In this document: piece by piece, positions 47,247 to 58,247 of the stretch
Layout of the letters: every line of letters begins with the position of its first letter
Position numbering within the stretch: the first letter of the stretch is position 1
Assembly (NCBI GenBank): GCA_047495785.1
Contig: JBLDXI010000024.1
Location: forward strand, 2,728,001-2,792,000
Reading direction: 5' to 3'
DNA length: 64,000 nucleotides
Source: Lepidodermella squamata
Taxonomy: Eukaryota > Gastrotricha
Position numbers and translations under genes: made by a program
The notes under the pieces: model-generated
Told to the model about the DNA's origin: nothing
Database searches by the model: none
What the model saw: only the letters and a program-made list of their open reading frames with translations

Positions 47247-48061
47247 TTGAAATAAAAAATGACGTTTTGTAGAAACCCCTAGCTTCCTAGTTTGCTCCTT
47301 GTTTGCTCTAGTTTTCACTATTTTATTACCTGATTTAACCTCATTCTGTGTAACGCAGAGTGAGTGGGAACAGAGAACAGAATAAAGAGTGGATAATTTT
47401 TTATCGCACACAATTTTCCGCTTCATCGGCTTTCCCTGTCAAAGTGATCGGTGCTCAAATCAAGGAAGAAAATGCTAAAAAGACTTTGGTTAGTCATTGT
47501 TTTGAGAGATGGGTATTCTCTTAGCTTTTACCTTCACTTACTCAGAAATCGAAGGAAAAACGAACTTCTACTTATGACTTCAAAATTTAAAGGACATTTT
47601 TTGGGTGAAACTTCGAATTCACAAAGCTTTCGAGAATCAGCTTCAAAAATTACGGGCTTGTAGTCTAAAGTAGAAAAATCCTTTAAAATTGCCAAAAATC
47701 AGGTGAATATAAATTTTTTTCAAAATTTACAGGATTTCGGATCGCTATTTTTTACATACCTTAATTTTTCCCACAAAGTTGGACAAGATTGGGTAGCGAT
47801 AAGAGCTATTCCAACGCTTAATTAATAAATATTGTAAAAAATTTCGAAATCTTTTTAATTTTCAATAATGGACTTTGTCTTTCTCATGGGCACGTGTTAC
47901 GTTCTAACGAGGCCATTATTAGTGACTCGGCCATCTGGCGCCATGCGGCCTCGGCTATTTCGCAAAGCCTCAGATAACTAAACAATCAAATTGCCATTTT
48001 ACTTACTCTGCCCTAGTTAAAAATATAAAAATACCCCATTTTTTGCTGTATCAGTTGTAAA
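47247..48061. other. Spacer between receptor copy 3 and the ClC gene
   Basis: About 800 bases, AT-rich. The 70-codon frame at 47451-47663 has no recognisable domain. The ClC promoter should lie here. Confidence 0.4.
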
Positions 48062-51000
48062 ATGACCTCGCCGCATTGGGCAATCAACTCGCTTAACCTA
48101 GATAGCGAACAGCATCGCCCACCAGGTGTTCGAATTCAATCGCAACAGGTATAAATTCGAATTTAGAAGCTTTATGATAAATTTCACTCGAATTTGTCCG
48201 AAATTAGTACAAAGTTTCAATTTCAAAAATTTCCTGATTTTTTATTATTATTTCAGAGTGTTATCATCACCGAAGGCCAGCATGTTGGTAAAGATGGCGC
48301 GGCAATATCAGCCGGTGATTTGCACACGATCGACGCGGCTTGGGAAAGCCTCGACTACGACGTGTGCGAGAATTCGCAGTACCGCCTCAGCGAAATGGCG
48401 CAGACGCATTTTAGCGTGTCGACGAAAGAAGCCATGCGATGGGCGGCGTTCGCTGGCATCGGCTTCTTTACAGCCTTGGTTGCAGTCACCCTGAATCTAT
48501 TCATCGAAAAGCTGACCGACTTGAAAATCGATTACCTTGATAGGCAACTCATCTCGCTAGGTAAATGAACAAAAAAAAATGAATTTTATTAATATGAAAA
48601 ATTCAATTTGAAGTCTAATCAATTTTTGGAATTTTGAAAAATTTGAAAAAAATTCAATTAAAATTTGAAAAATTCAATTTTTAAATTAATTTATTTCACA
48701 ATTTCTAACGAATTTTCTCGAATTAATAACAAAAAAAGATTAAAAAATTTTAACATTTTTGAATTGAAAATTTGAAACAAATTGAAAAATTGAAATTTTA
48801 AATTAATTTATTCTTAAATTTTTGAATTACAAGTAAATTTAAATTCCGGTTTTTTCTATAGGTAATGATACTTCGCAGCCAGATTTGGACGATCCTGGGG
48901 CTAAACCCACGCTTCTCCCTAGTTACCTGATATGGGTCGGCGTTGGGACACTCTACGTCTCAATTGCCGCTATGCTAACCGTTTTCTTCCAACCCGCAGC
49001 CGGTGGATCGGGCGTCCCACAGCTGAAAAGCTACCTTAACGGAATTCGAGTTCGAGCTTTTCTCGGCTTTGACGCTTTGATCATCAAATTAATCGGCACT
49101 GGGCTGTCAGTCGCCGGTGGTTTGGCAGTGGGCCAAGAGGGGCCGATGGTCCACTGTGGCGCCATTGTGGCGGCTGGGGTGGCTGATGGTACTATTAGAC
49201 TGGCGTGCTGCTCCAGGAAATCGGCTAAGAGGAGTTCGAATTATGGAGGTAGCAGTGGCGAAAAGCGGAGATGTTCCAATTGCTGTAATTTGAAATGCCA
49301 CGATTTCACGCTTTGCAGCTATTTCAAGAACGACCATGACAAAAGGTAAGCCTAAACTTATTTGATTAAATTTAAAAATTATAGGTGAACTATAAAAAAA
49401 CCTTGGAAAAACTCATTAACCAGAAAACGGGATGCTTTTGGCCAAAATAATATTTTTCAAGAATTAGAAAATCAGCTTCGATTCAGAAAATCCTGACATT
49501 TCAGCAGAATGTGTCTGAAGTTACTTATTATTTATCTGGAATTTCGGCGATTTCCCAATTTATTTTGCACCTTGAAACATTTTTTGTTTTAAAGTTGGCA
49601 AAGCGTCATTTATTCTAGCAGATAATGTTTAAAGGGGGGTTGTCCAGAATTGGGACATTTTACTTCAAAAGTTTCCTATTAAAAAGGGTTTAAAAATTCG
49701 AGAGATCGAATTCTGAGGGTTAATTAGGTCACAGTCGCGGCGCAATCAATAAAAAAACACGCGCTTTTCGTACTACGCGTTTGATTTTTTCAGAATTTCA
49801 ATTTTTTTTAATGATTCTAGGTTTTTTAATTTAATTTAATTTAAATTTTCTAATTTAATCGATTTCTTCAATTTTTTAGGGATTTTGTATCAGCTGGCGG
49901 GGCTGCCGGTTTAGCCGCCGCTTTCGGCACCCCAATCACGGGCGTCCTCTTCGCCCTAGAAGAGGGGGCCTCATTCTGGAACCATCGCCTCACCCTCGGC
50001 CTCCTCCTATCAAGCATGACCGCCACTTTCACCGTTTTTTTCATCAACACAATCGTCTCAGCCGTGCTGGACTCGAAAGACCAGCGAACGACGAACATGT
50101 TGAATGAAGGCGTGTTTTCGTTCGGCAATGTCACCGATATGAAATTCGACATTTTCGAAATCCCTTTCGTCGTCATCGTCGGCATTGTTGGCGGAGTTAT
50201 GGGCGCACTTTTCAACAAATTCAACAAAAAGCTGGCATCGTTTCGATTTCACTAGTAAAGATTTGCTGAAAAAGTTTCAATTTTTTCCAAATTTTATTTC
50301 GTTTTTTTCAGCCTTCATAACAAATTAACGCTTATCCTAGAGCCGATATTGGCCGTCGCAGCTATTTCGACTATTGCGTTCTGTTTTTCGCTAATTTTCG
50401 TCCCATCTTGCTCGAAAAGTCCCTTGGATGACGCCGATAAGCGGCTGATGTGGCACGGCAAATCGATGAATCATTATTGTGGCGAGGAGTCGGCGCGGGG
50501 TCGGCTTCACTGTCCAGAGGGTGAATACAGCACGACATCGCTCCTATTTTTACAGGTAAGATTTTTAAATATATTTGATTTTATTAATTTGGCCGAGTTT
50601 TGTTGACCCTAATTATTTCCTGGTACGGATCCAATTTCGAATATTAAGGAGGTCTAAAATTTTAAAATTTGAAATTCTCCAGATAAACTGATTGAGAAAT
50701 TCATCAATCGCTCCATTTCTGCGATTTTCTGGAAAATACAGAATATTTCTCGACTATCGATGACGCTTAAAAGAAGGCGATGGTTGACGCCAGAAGCGGT
50801 GTCAAAATTTCGGAAAAATATCGAGCGCAGTTTCTCATCGTTGGCGGGCTCGAGATGAATAATGTGCTGCCGGAAGTCGAAAGTGTCGTTTGATCGGCAT
50901 TTATTTCAGATATCGGGGAAGAGAATAGCTCGGTAGTTGTCGTAGCATTATCAGTAATGATCTCATTATCAGTAATGACATCATTAGCCGGGGTTGTAAA

Positions 51001-54000
51001 CGTTGTAGGCTGCGGCGACGAAATGGTTGCAGTAGTAGTAGTAGTCACTCTTGATGAGTCCAAGATCGTCAACTTCATCTTTTGAATCGCTAAATTGCCA
51101 TCAATTTTCGCCGATGTGCCGTAAATTCTCGCTGCTCCGGATGTGTTCACAATACCAGAAATAGTACATGAACCATTAACGATGCCTTTTGCGCGCAACT
51201 TGGCGACACCCGATGTAACGTGGATGGCTTGAGTGTAAATTTCGACGTATTCTGGCGATTCGAGCCTTAAGCCGTTGCGAATAACTGTCCCATTTGAGTA
51301 GACATCCAGATCTCCATATAATGAAAAACTGCCATTAATGGCTATTTCAGACTCGGCATTGATGAAAAGTCGCGAAGGGACGGTTAATTGCCCATCGAAC
51401 GCAACCGTGCCGTTTAGCGAAAATCTGTCGTTGGCCTCGATATCGACTTCACCAATGACAGTTGCGCTGCCAGCTATCAGTTGATTTTCAGCCGATTCCA
51501 GATTTGACAGGGTGAATAGCATCAGGGTCAAGGCCGCTATCTGCCCTGTTTTAATTCTAGAGCCGCTACCAAACATTAGGAAGACCTGATCTTGTACAGT
51601 TTTCAAATAATTGTGAATTGTACATAAAGCTGGATTTTTTTTCAATATTATTTATGGATAAACAAAAAAGAGATATCTAACACGGTGGAACTATAAAATG
51701 TGAGCCGAAATGATTCAGCAATAGCTTTTCGCTTTTCCCTTCTTGGTCGCGTGGCCAGTTTTTCACTGGTCAAGATTTCTTTATGAAGTACGGCTAAATC
51801 TTCGCAACGGATCGCGGAGTGGTTTTTCCCGCAAAATTGCCGGTGTTTTGCACTCGGCACCATAGCCATGAAATTTGTGGTTACATTTAGGACAGGTGCG
51901 CCAATTTTCTGCCTGCGTCTCTGAACTCCCTCCACGGCTTCTAATTATAAACCCCACGAACTAATTCTTGAAAAGCATCAACGATTCTGTCGTTCATCCA
52001 ACCTTTTTGATCTCGCAGAATCGCCAGTAGGTCACTGGAACAGCAAATCTTCGATCCGGAACTCATCAGACGATGATTGCGCAGCCGGGTCAGTTTCGGG
52101 GGTTGAACCCTCGTATGGCTCATATTTTGAGCCTGACTCGACGACGGGAACTTGAACGACTTCTTGTTACTCGAGGTCGCCGATAACAGCGATGTTGTAT
52201 TGGATAGCTCTGAGGTAGGCATCGATTTCGATATCGATATCGCCGTGTTGTAGACGGAGGCTACCATTGGGAAAGCTATAGCAAAAGGTTCAATAGGCGG
52301 AAAAGTTCTGAGCGAAAAAATGGCCAACTTAATAATCGGAAAAGTATTCATGCGAAAATTTGATGTGTCGAAATTTCAATTTCAAAATCGATTAAAATTA
52401 TTTAAATGTTTTTTTTTAATAATTTAAATAAATAATTTCGGAAAATTCAAAGAAACCTATTTATTTTTTATTTAAATTAAATTAAATTAATATTGAATCA
52501 ATTTTTTATTTATTTAACATTTTTCCTAATTTTTAGCTTCCTGAAAAAGCAGCAAAGACGCTATTCATGTGCGAAAATCCGGACCAGTTTGAATGGTACA
52601 CCCTGTTGATGTTCTCTGCGCTCTACTTCCTCTTCACGTGCTGGTGCTGCGGCATTTCAGTACCGTCCGGCATTTTCGTCCCGAATTTCCTCGTCGGAGC
52701 AGCGTGGGGCCGCCTTCTCGGCGTGTTCTTCTACCACTACCACCCTAGCATGATCGACAGCGAAATCCACCCAGGCAAGTACGCTGTGTTCGGGGCCGCC
52801 GCTCAAATGGCCGGCGTCTCGCGAATGACCTTGACCTTGACCTGCATGGTGGCTGAAGGAACGGGAAATGTCGCATTCGGCCTGCCAGTCATGATTGTTT
52901 GTGTGATTTCGAAGTTCATCGGCGAACTGCTGACCGAGGGCATCTACGAGCAGTATTTACAAATTTTAGCCGTGCCATTTTTGAGCTTCGACCCGCCAGC
53001 TCGAACGGCTAGCATACCGGTGGTGGATATTGCGAGTAGGCCTGTGGTCACCCTGCGAGGCGTCGAAACTGTGTCGAGGATCCTGCACATTCTACTCACT
53101 ACGGAACACTCGGGATTTCCGGTAAAAAAATTGAAAAAAATAAAGGATGATTAAAATTATTATTTTAAATTTAAAATCGCACAATTTGAATTTGACCTCA
53201 TTTTGGACATTTTATTTTTGCGATGATGATTCAATATTTTTGGAAAAATTTCATTTTTTTCATTTCAAAATAAAAAAAACGAAAATTGAGAGATTGCACA
53301 TTGATTTCCAGAAAATCGGGAGAAATACTTGAAAAATCAGTAAAAATCCCAAAAGATTCAGTAGACACCCCCAATTTTTTCTAAAATAAGACAATTTCTA
53401 TATTAAAGCTTATTTTAATGCTTGAAAATAGACAATTCAAAGTTTCCCCATGTAATAATAATTTTATGGGAAAATGAGATTAATTAATAATTCAAGCTTT
53501 TTGACCGAATTTTGGACATGACAAATTAGTGTGATGCTCAAAGAATAGTACTTGGATTTCCATATAATTTTTTTCATAAAAAGAATGAAAGGTGTCTAAA
53601 CCGAACTGAGGTCTCGCGCCGCGCTGAAGGTGGTCCGGTTTTGAGTGAGTCCGCGGTATTTTAAACGGACTTTAAACTTAATCCTTGGAAATACAACGTA
53701 CAATTTTGAATTTCACACATTTTAAGAGCAGGGATGAGTGTCCCTTGTCCCATTCAAAGCTTTTATAAAATTGGACTTTTTTCAAACCGGACTCCGACTC
53801 ACTATCGGTCCGTTTTAGACCCTTATACCGTTTAGTCCTTTATGGAGAGTCCGGATTAGACCCTTAAAATAAGGTGTAAAGTCCTAACTTTTGAAGTCCT
53901 AACGTCCTGTGAATAAAAATTGTACTGAATTTGAATTTTTTCTATGGCATTAAGGTTGTTGATGACGCAGCTGGTCCAGGACTTTCGGGTGGTTTGACCG

Positions 54001-54395
54001 GCCTACTACGACGCGATCAATTATTCGCAATATTAGCCCGCCGCCAGTTTGTCCGAACAATAGACGAAGAAGAACAAGAGCTGGACGAAGATGTTGCCGA
54101 GCGAATTCCGCTGAACGGCCGAAAACTCGATGTCTCAGACATCGTTCTACGGCCGAATGAACTCAGCCAGGCGATAGATTTACGGCCTTACATGAACCCG
54201 GCGCCTTACGCTGTGTTGGACAAGGCGAGTTTGGCCAAGGTTTTCCGGCTATTTCGCGGCCTGGGCTTGAGGCATTTGTGCGTGGTGAATCGGCGCAATG
54301 AAGTTGTTGGTATCGTGACGCGGAAGGACCTAGCTGTTTGGGACAACCCGAAAACCGAGGCGATACCGTTTTCACGCGGTCATGACTACGAATAA
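48062..54395 (+). CDS. ClC-6/7-type chloride/proton exchanger
   Basis: Seven exons: 48062-48148, 48257-48560, 48862-49345, 49880-50254, 50312-50555, 52537-53121 and 53955-54395, giving 839 residues, about the length of ClC-7. Diagnostic segments: ESLDYDVCEN before the first membrane helix (typical of ClC-6/7); AAGGSGVPQLKSYLNG (anion filter GSGxP); GGLAVGQEGPMVHCG (gating Glu; Gln where ClC-6/7 have Lys); RDFVSAGGAAGLAAAFGTPI; GVLFALEEGASFWNH (proton Glu of exchangers); AAQMAGVSRMTLTLTCMV; and two CBS domains (about 655-735 and 780-835, GLRHLCVVNRRNEVVGIVTR). Expected in late endosome or lysosome membrane. The loop before RDFVSAGG holds an unusual Cys-rich stretch (CCSRKSAKR, CSNCCNLKC). Intron 5 (1981 bases) contains antisense frames (50767-52351). 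Confidence 0.9.
50767..51576 (-). CDS. Small secreted, Thr-rich repeat protein nested in ClC intron 5
   Basis: A minus-strand frame opens at 51645, but the Met at 51576 starts a convincing signal peptide (MFGSGSRIKTGQIAALTLML to about SNLESA), giving 269 residues. Residues about 30-170 form short hydrophobic/Asn/Gly alternations (SATVIGEVDIEANDRFSLNG, SEIAINGSFSLYGDLDVYSN) suggestive of a beta-solenoid. A Thr/Ser-rich mucin-like stretch follows (about 180-240) and then a hydrophobic C-terminus (ILTPLLASTIAFF) that could be a GPI-anchor signal. No family recognised. It lies wholly inside the ClC intron on the opposite strand. Confidence 0.55.
   Translation of the reverse strand: MFGSGSRIKTGQIAALTLMLFTLSNLESAENQLIAGSATVIGEVDIEANDRFSLNGTVAFDGQLTVPSRLFINAESEIAINGSFSLYGDLDVYSNGTVIRNGLRLESPEYVEIYTQAIHVTSGVAKLRAKGIVNGSCTISGIVNTSGAARIYGTSAKIDGNLAIQKMKLTILDSSRVTTTTTATISSPQPTTFTTPANDVITDNEIITDNATTTTELFSSPISEINADQTTLSTSGSTLFISSPPTMRNCARYFSEILTPLLASTIAFF
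51648..52351 (-). pseudogene. Possible gene or mobile-element remnant nested in ClC intron 5
   Basis: Two adjacent minus frames, 52351-51941 (136 codons) and 51935-51648 (95 codons). The end of the first reads RDQKGWMNDRIVDAFQELV, resembling the W-L-N-D-x-I-I-A-x-Q-L helix in Ulp1-like and TE-encoded peptidases. In another frame about 51885-51925 reads WRTCPKCNHKFHGYGAECK, a CxxC zinc-binding-like motif. The pieces do not join in one frame. Most likely a decayed element-borne gene; assignment weak. Confidence 0.3.
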
Positions 54396-54671
54396 TAATG
54401 GGCATTTTAAAACTCTCTTTTACTCGTGAAAGAAATTTTGTATAGCGATTTTACAAAATAAATAAATGGTCCTCGTGCGAGAGCAATCAGCTGATCAGTT
54501 ATTAATTATCGATTATCGATTTTCAGCCTTGATTTTTTTATTTTGTCTACATGCTGCTCTAACGAATGTAGAAAAATTATCGATTTTGGGTACCAAGAAG
54601 GTTGATATCGGAAGAATCACTGCGTTTTGAAATCGATACTTGGAATCCGTAGATAAAAAATAATGAAGATA
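54396..54671. other. 3' flank of the ClC gene
   Basis: AATAAA at about 54458 is a likely polyadenylation signal for the ClC transcript. Otherwise AT-rich without a gene. Confidence 0.4.
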
Positions 54672-54886
54672 CAGGGTGGCCAAAAAGAGCCGCAAGGGGG
54701 CTAAGTTTATTGACTCGAGTGCGCATCAATTTAATAAGGAGTTTACGCCCATGAAACTCCTCAATTTCTCGAAAATCTTAATTAAATTGTTGCGCAGTTG
54801 AATTAAATTGAAGTTGAGATAAATTGATGCATTGATCAAGTCAATAAAAAAAACTTCGCCCCCTGCGGCTCTTTTTGGCCACCCTG
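54672..54886. mobile_element. 215-bp Tc1/mariner-type MITE
   Basis: The ends are inverted repeats of about 35 bases: left CAGGGTGGCCAAAAAGAGCC, right its reverse complement '...ggctctttttggccaccctg'. TA lies on both sides (54670-54671 and 54887-54888). No coding capacity. Classic non-autonomous Tc1/mariner layout. Confidence 0.8.
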
Positions 54887-54888
54887 TA

Positions 54889-55842
54889 TGACACTCGCGC
54901 GTGCTTTCGCTGTTATGCTTTTTTGCAGTCAATTACAAATTATTGCAATTATTTAAAAAATTATTTAAAATCATTCCCCAAAAATTACGGGAAAAATATA
55001 GCTTGAAAATTGATTTGCTTTGACACCCGCTGATATAATTTGCAGGCAGCGATTGCTCATTAACCTGGGGATATAATTTCGGGTTTTTTTTACAATTTTT
55101 AGCCCTGTTGCCATGGCAACTCTTCGTAATACGGCGTGCGACTATTCCTCAAATTAATTATTTTCTGATCAATCTTTCACCCTGGAACCTGGAACTATTG
55201 AAATGTTGTGTTTTACGATCTTTCGTCGCAACATGTTGATTCTGAATCGAAATGAATTCAGGCTACAAAACCTCGTTATAATAACGAGGCTTTGTGTATA
55301 AATTTGTATCATTGCTGGCTATATTTTTCAAGTTTAAAGGTGTTTGGAATGAACAGCGATGCCCAATACGGCGATAGGTAAGCTATTAGTATTGCGATGA
55401 AGCCGTGGATATTGAAATCTAGGTTTTTGACTTTGTTTTTGTTTTTAGTCTTTGGCAAACCAAACAAACAAAGCCAGCCCAATGACTTTCATATTGCTTC
55501 CGGACAAACTGTGATCATCTAGAATCTAAAAAATTATATGCTTGCTGCTTGCTTTATATAAAATTGAGGCAAAATCATTCCTCTAAGATCAGGCGACTAA
55601 AGATGTTACTTTATAACAAGCTTGTTTACGCCGAGTTGAAAAATATTTAAGAGATCGCACTATTTGGCACGTGCGCCTATGTGAAATCGTGCAATTAAAG
55701 CCGTAGTGTTGAGAAAACTGTGAATGAAAATTTCGTAATTACGGTTTTTCGACGACTAAAAATTCAAATTTCGGAACCGCGCCCTTGAATTTGATGATAA
55801 AATCATACGTAAAATTACGAATTTTCCATATTTTTTGTACCA
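54889..55842. other. Spacer between transposable elements
   Basis: About 950 bases with no supported gene or strong repeat. Confidence 0.35.
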
Positions 55843-57683
55843 CACTGGAAAAAAAATCATACTAGCTAGTGGGTTGCTTGCGCGATAGCTAGTACCCATT
55901 ATAGGGTGCTACCTAGTTTTAACCGGGTCTAGCTAGGGCCCCTATGTGCTCCTAGCTAGGACCCTAACGCTATATAACGAGGGTACTACTTATTAACACA
56001 TCGCTGTGTAGCTTGAGCTAACTAGAGTGTCAAGTGTCAGTGTTGTATAGATATTTAGGCCTGCGATTCATCGTTTGCCTAGCTAGGTAATTCACGTCAG
56101 TTTTCACCTATTTAGCGGAATTTCAAATCCTTTTCTAACTAGTATAGCGTCTCGCCGCTTGCTACCTAGTGCTTCCGTTTCCGACTGTCATCCTTCCATT
56201 GACCCGCCCCTTCTTTCAAAAAACAACAAAGTGAAATGAAATTAATTTTATTGAAATGACAGAGAATCCATGATTACATATGCATATAAGAGCAGTAAGC
56301 GTTAGTAGGAAACTTTCCTCTTATTTCAAGATAACCATCAGTCATAATCAATACATAACGAATAACATTAATCGTATCAAGTACAAGTCAGAACTGAATA
56401 GGTGAAATCGTCTGGCTGAGTCATTCAATAGAATCGCAGCTCACGGGGCGAAACTTCAGCCGTCCTGACAGCTCGCATTACTTGATCAACTTCGTCAGCC
56501 TCGCCAATGTAAGCGCGTGATTAAGTCAGAAAGGCGCGATCCAAATTTGGCCCTGGAAAAGTAAAAAGAATATTAAGGAAGGAAAGTAGGAATTCGAGTA
56601 GTTACCGTTAAGGCGGAACACAAGGATCTTCGTTTGAGACGAGAGACGAAGCATGTTTAGCGATCGGATAAGTAACTTTGCCACGCGAACGGTAGAGAAT
56701 GTATTCCAATTTATCAATTGATCTATAATCAATCTATCTAAAAAAGAGCAGTTGTTAGAAATCGTGCAACACTGAGCGAAATGCGGGGGGAAATAACGAA
56801 GTAACACACAGAGGCACTCAATTCAGAACTGCTGCGACTAACGACTAACTAAAATGTAAAACGCAAAATGCCAAGTGAACGGATTATGTCGACGTTATAT
56901 ACAAGAGAGCCCTAACTAGCACACTAAGGCGTTCCAAAAGCACTAGTTAGATAACATTTCAAAAATTTGAATTTCAGCTAACTAGCACAATGAATGCAAC
57001 CTAGGCTAGTTAGCGTAAAAGTACTTGAACCTGCAGCTATCTAGCGCACTAGTGCTGCAAAAGACCAACGCGGCGGTTTTGGTTAGAATTGTCTTTTCAT
57101 AATGATAATTGGATCAGAAAATTCCAGGTAATTGTCAAACAAATTTCGACAACTTTGGCTGAAAGATCATAATATATACCAATCAAATTAGCACTCTTTA
57201 GAATTACTCCCTCATCGGTAGTGCTAATCTACTACTCTCAAGCTAGAACCCCAAAATGTGAATAAATCCATATTTGAAGAATTCCAAAGGATCAATAATC
57301 TTGTACCTGTCTGCTCCTCTGAAATCTTTTCGAAGATATTGTGCCGAGTTAAATTTATCTGACTTTTATCTGAATAGAACGTTAGTGCTAGTTAGCGGCT
57401 AGCGGTCTGCACCCGCACTAACTAGCCATGAATAGTCTGGAAGGAGAAATAAACGCACGGCTATCTGCCTAAGACGCTACATAGTATGCACATCTGTAGC
57501 TAGTTAGAAAAATTAAGCTGAAAACCTAACTAGCAACATCTACCTAGCGCGAAGGCCCTAAATAGAAACATTTTTATTTAGCTCAAAATTGAAGCTAGCG
57601 CAGCAGCTAACTAGGGTATATTCTGTCTAATTAGGGTGACGGCTATTTAGCGCAAGCTAGCTAGTATGAAATTTTTTCCAGTG
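55843..57683. mobile_element. 1.84-kb CACTA-like DNA element with subterminal repeats
   Basis: The left end CACTGGAAAAAAAATCATAC then TAGCTAG matches the inverted right end, CTAGCTAGTATGAAATTTTTTCCAGTG. A two-base CA appears on both flanks, fitting the 2-3-base duplications of CACTA elements, which begin CACTA or CACTG. Dozens of short motifs (ctagctag, aactagc, gctagttag, ctaactagc) in both orientations crowd the outer 400-700 bases on each side, like CACTA subterminal transposase sites. The interior has no transposase; the 93-codon minus frame at 56526-56807 is featureless. Left boundary is approximate by one base. Confidence 0.7.
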
Positions 57684-58247
57684 CAAAAATCGGGACGGGT
57701 GTTTTGGAGAATAAATTTGTTGAAGTTTTGGCGAGGGTCCAACGGTGGCGTGACTTTATTTTATAACGACAGGGCTAGATCGCGAGTGTAATATCTTACG
57801 TATTTTTTATTTATTTATGCTTTTAATCGATACCGCCCCCACATGTTAAAGTATAGTACGCGTGATAAGGATGAGGTCTATCGGTTTGATGAAACTCGAA
57901 GCATGGTACTATGTATTTTGAGGAAATCTAGAGCTGGAATCCCAATGAACATTTAATAATGAATAGAGAGTGCTGTGATCACTAATAATAAGCCATGTTC
58001 TCTTGGTTTTTGTATTTAATACTATCAGGCAGATTGTTTTTTCTCCTGCGTGTACTATACACAGTCATTTATGTAGTAAAAAAGTCGAAAAACCACTAAA
58101 CGACTTTGCTGCGTAAACTAATTTCGCAGACAATTATTTTCCTTTCAATTCAATCTTCCTCGATGTTTCATTTCCTAACATTTCCTTTGAGATTTTAGAG
58201 ATTACGATTCTGAGCTGAGTGAATTACACTGAAATCTGTTCAACATT
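57684..58247. other. Upstream region of the nuclear receptor gene
   Basis: About 560 bases between the CACTA-like element and the ATG at 58248. Presumed promoter region; no motif stands out. Confidence 0.4.

Noticed and set aside
53600-53910. Possible inverted 'agtccg/cggact' repeats in ClC intron 6
   Set aside because: Matches are short and scattered; no defined ends or target duplication.
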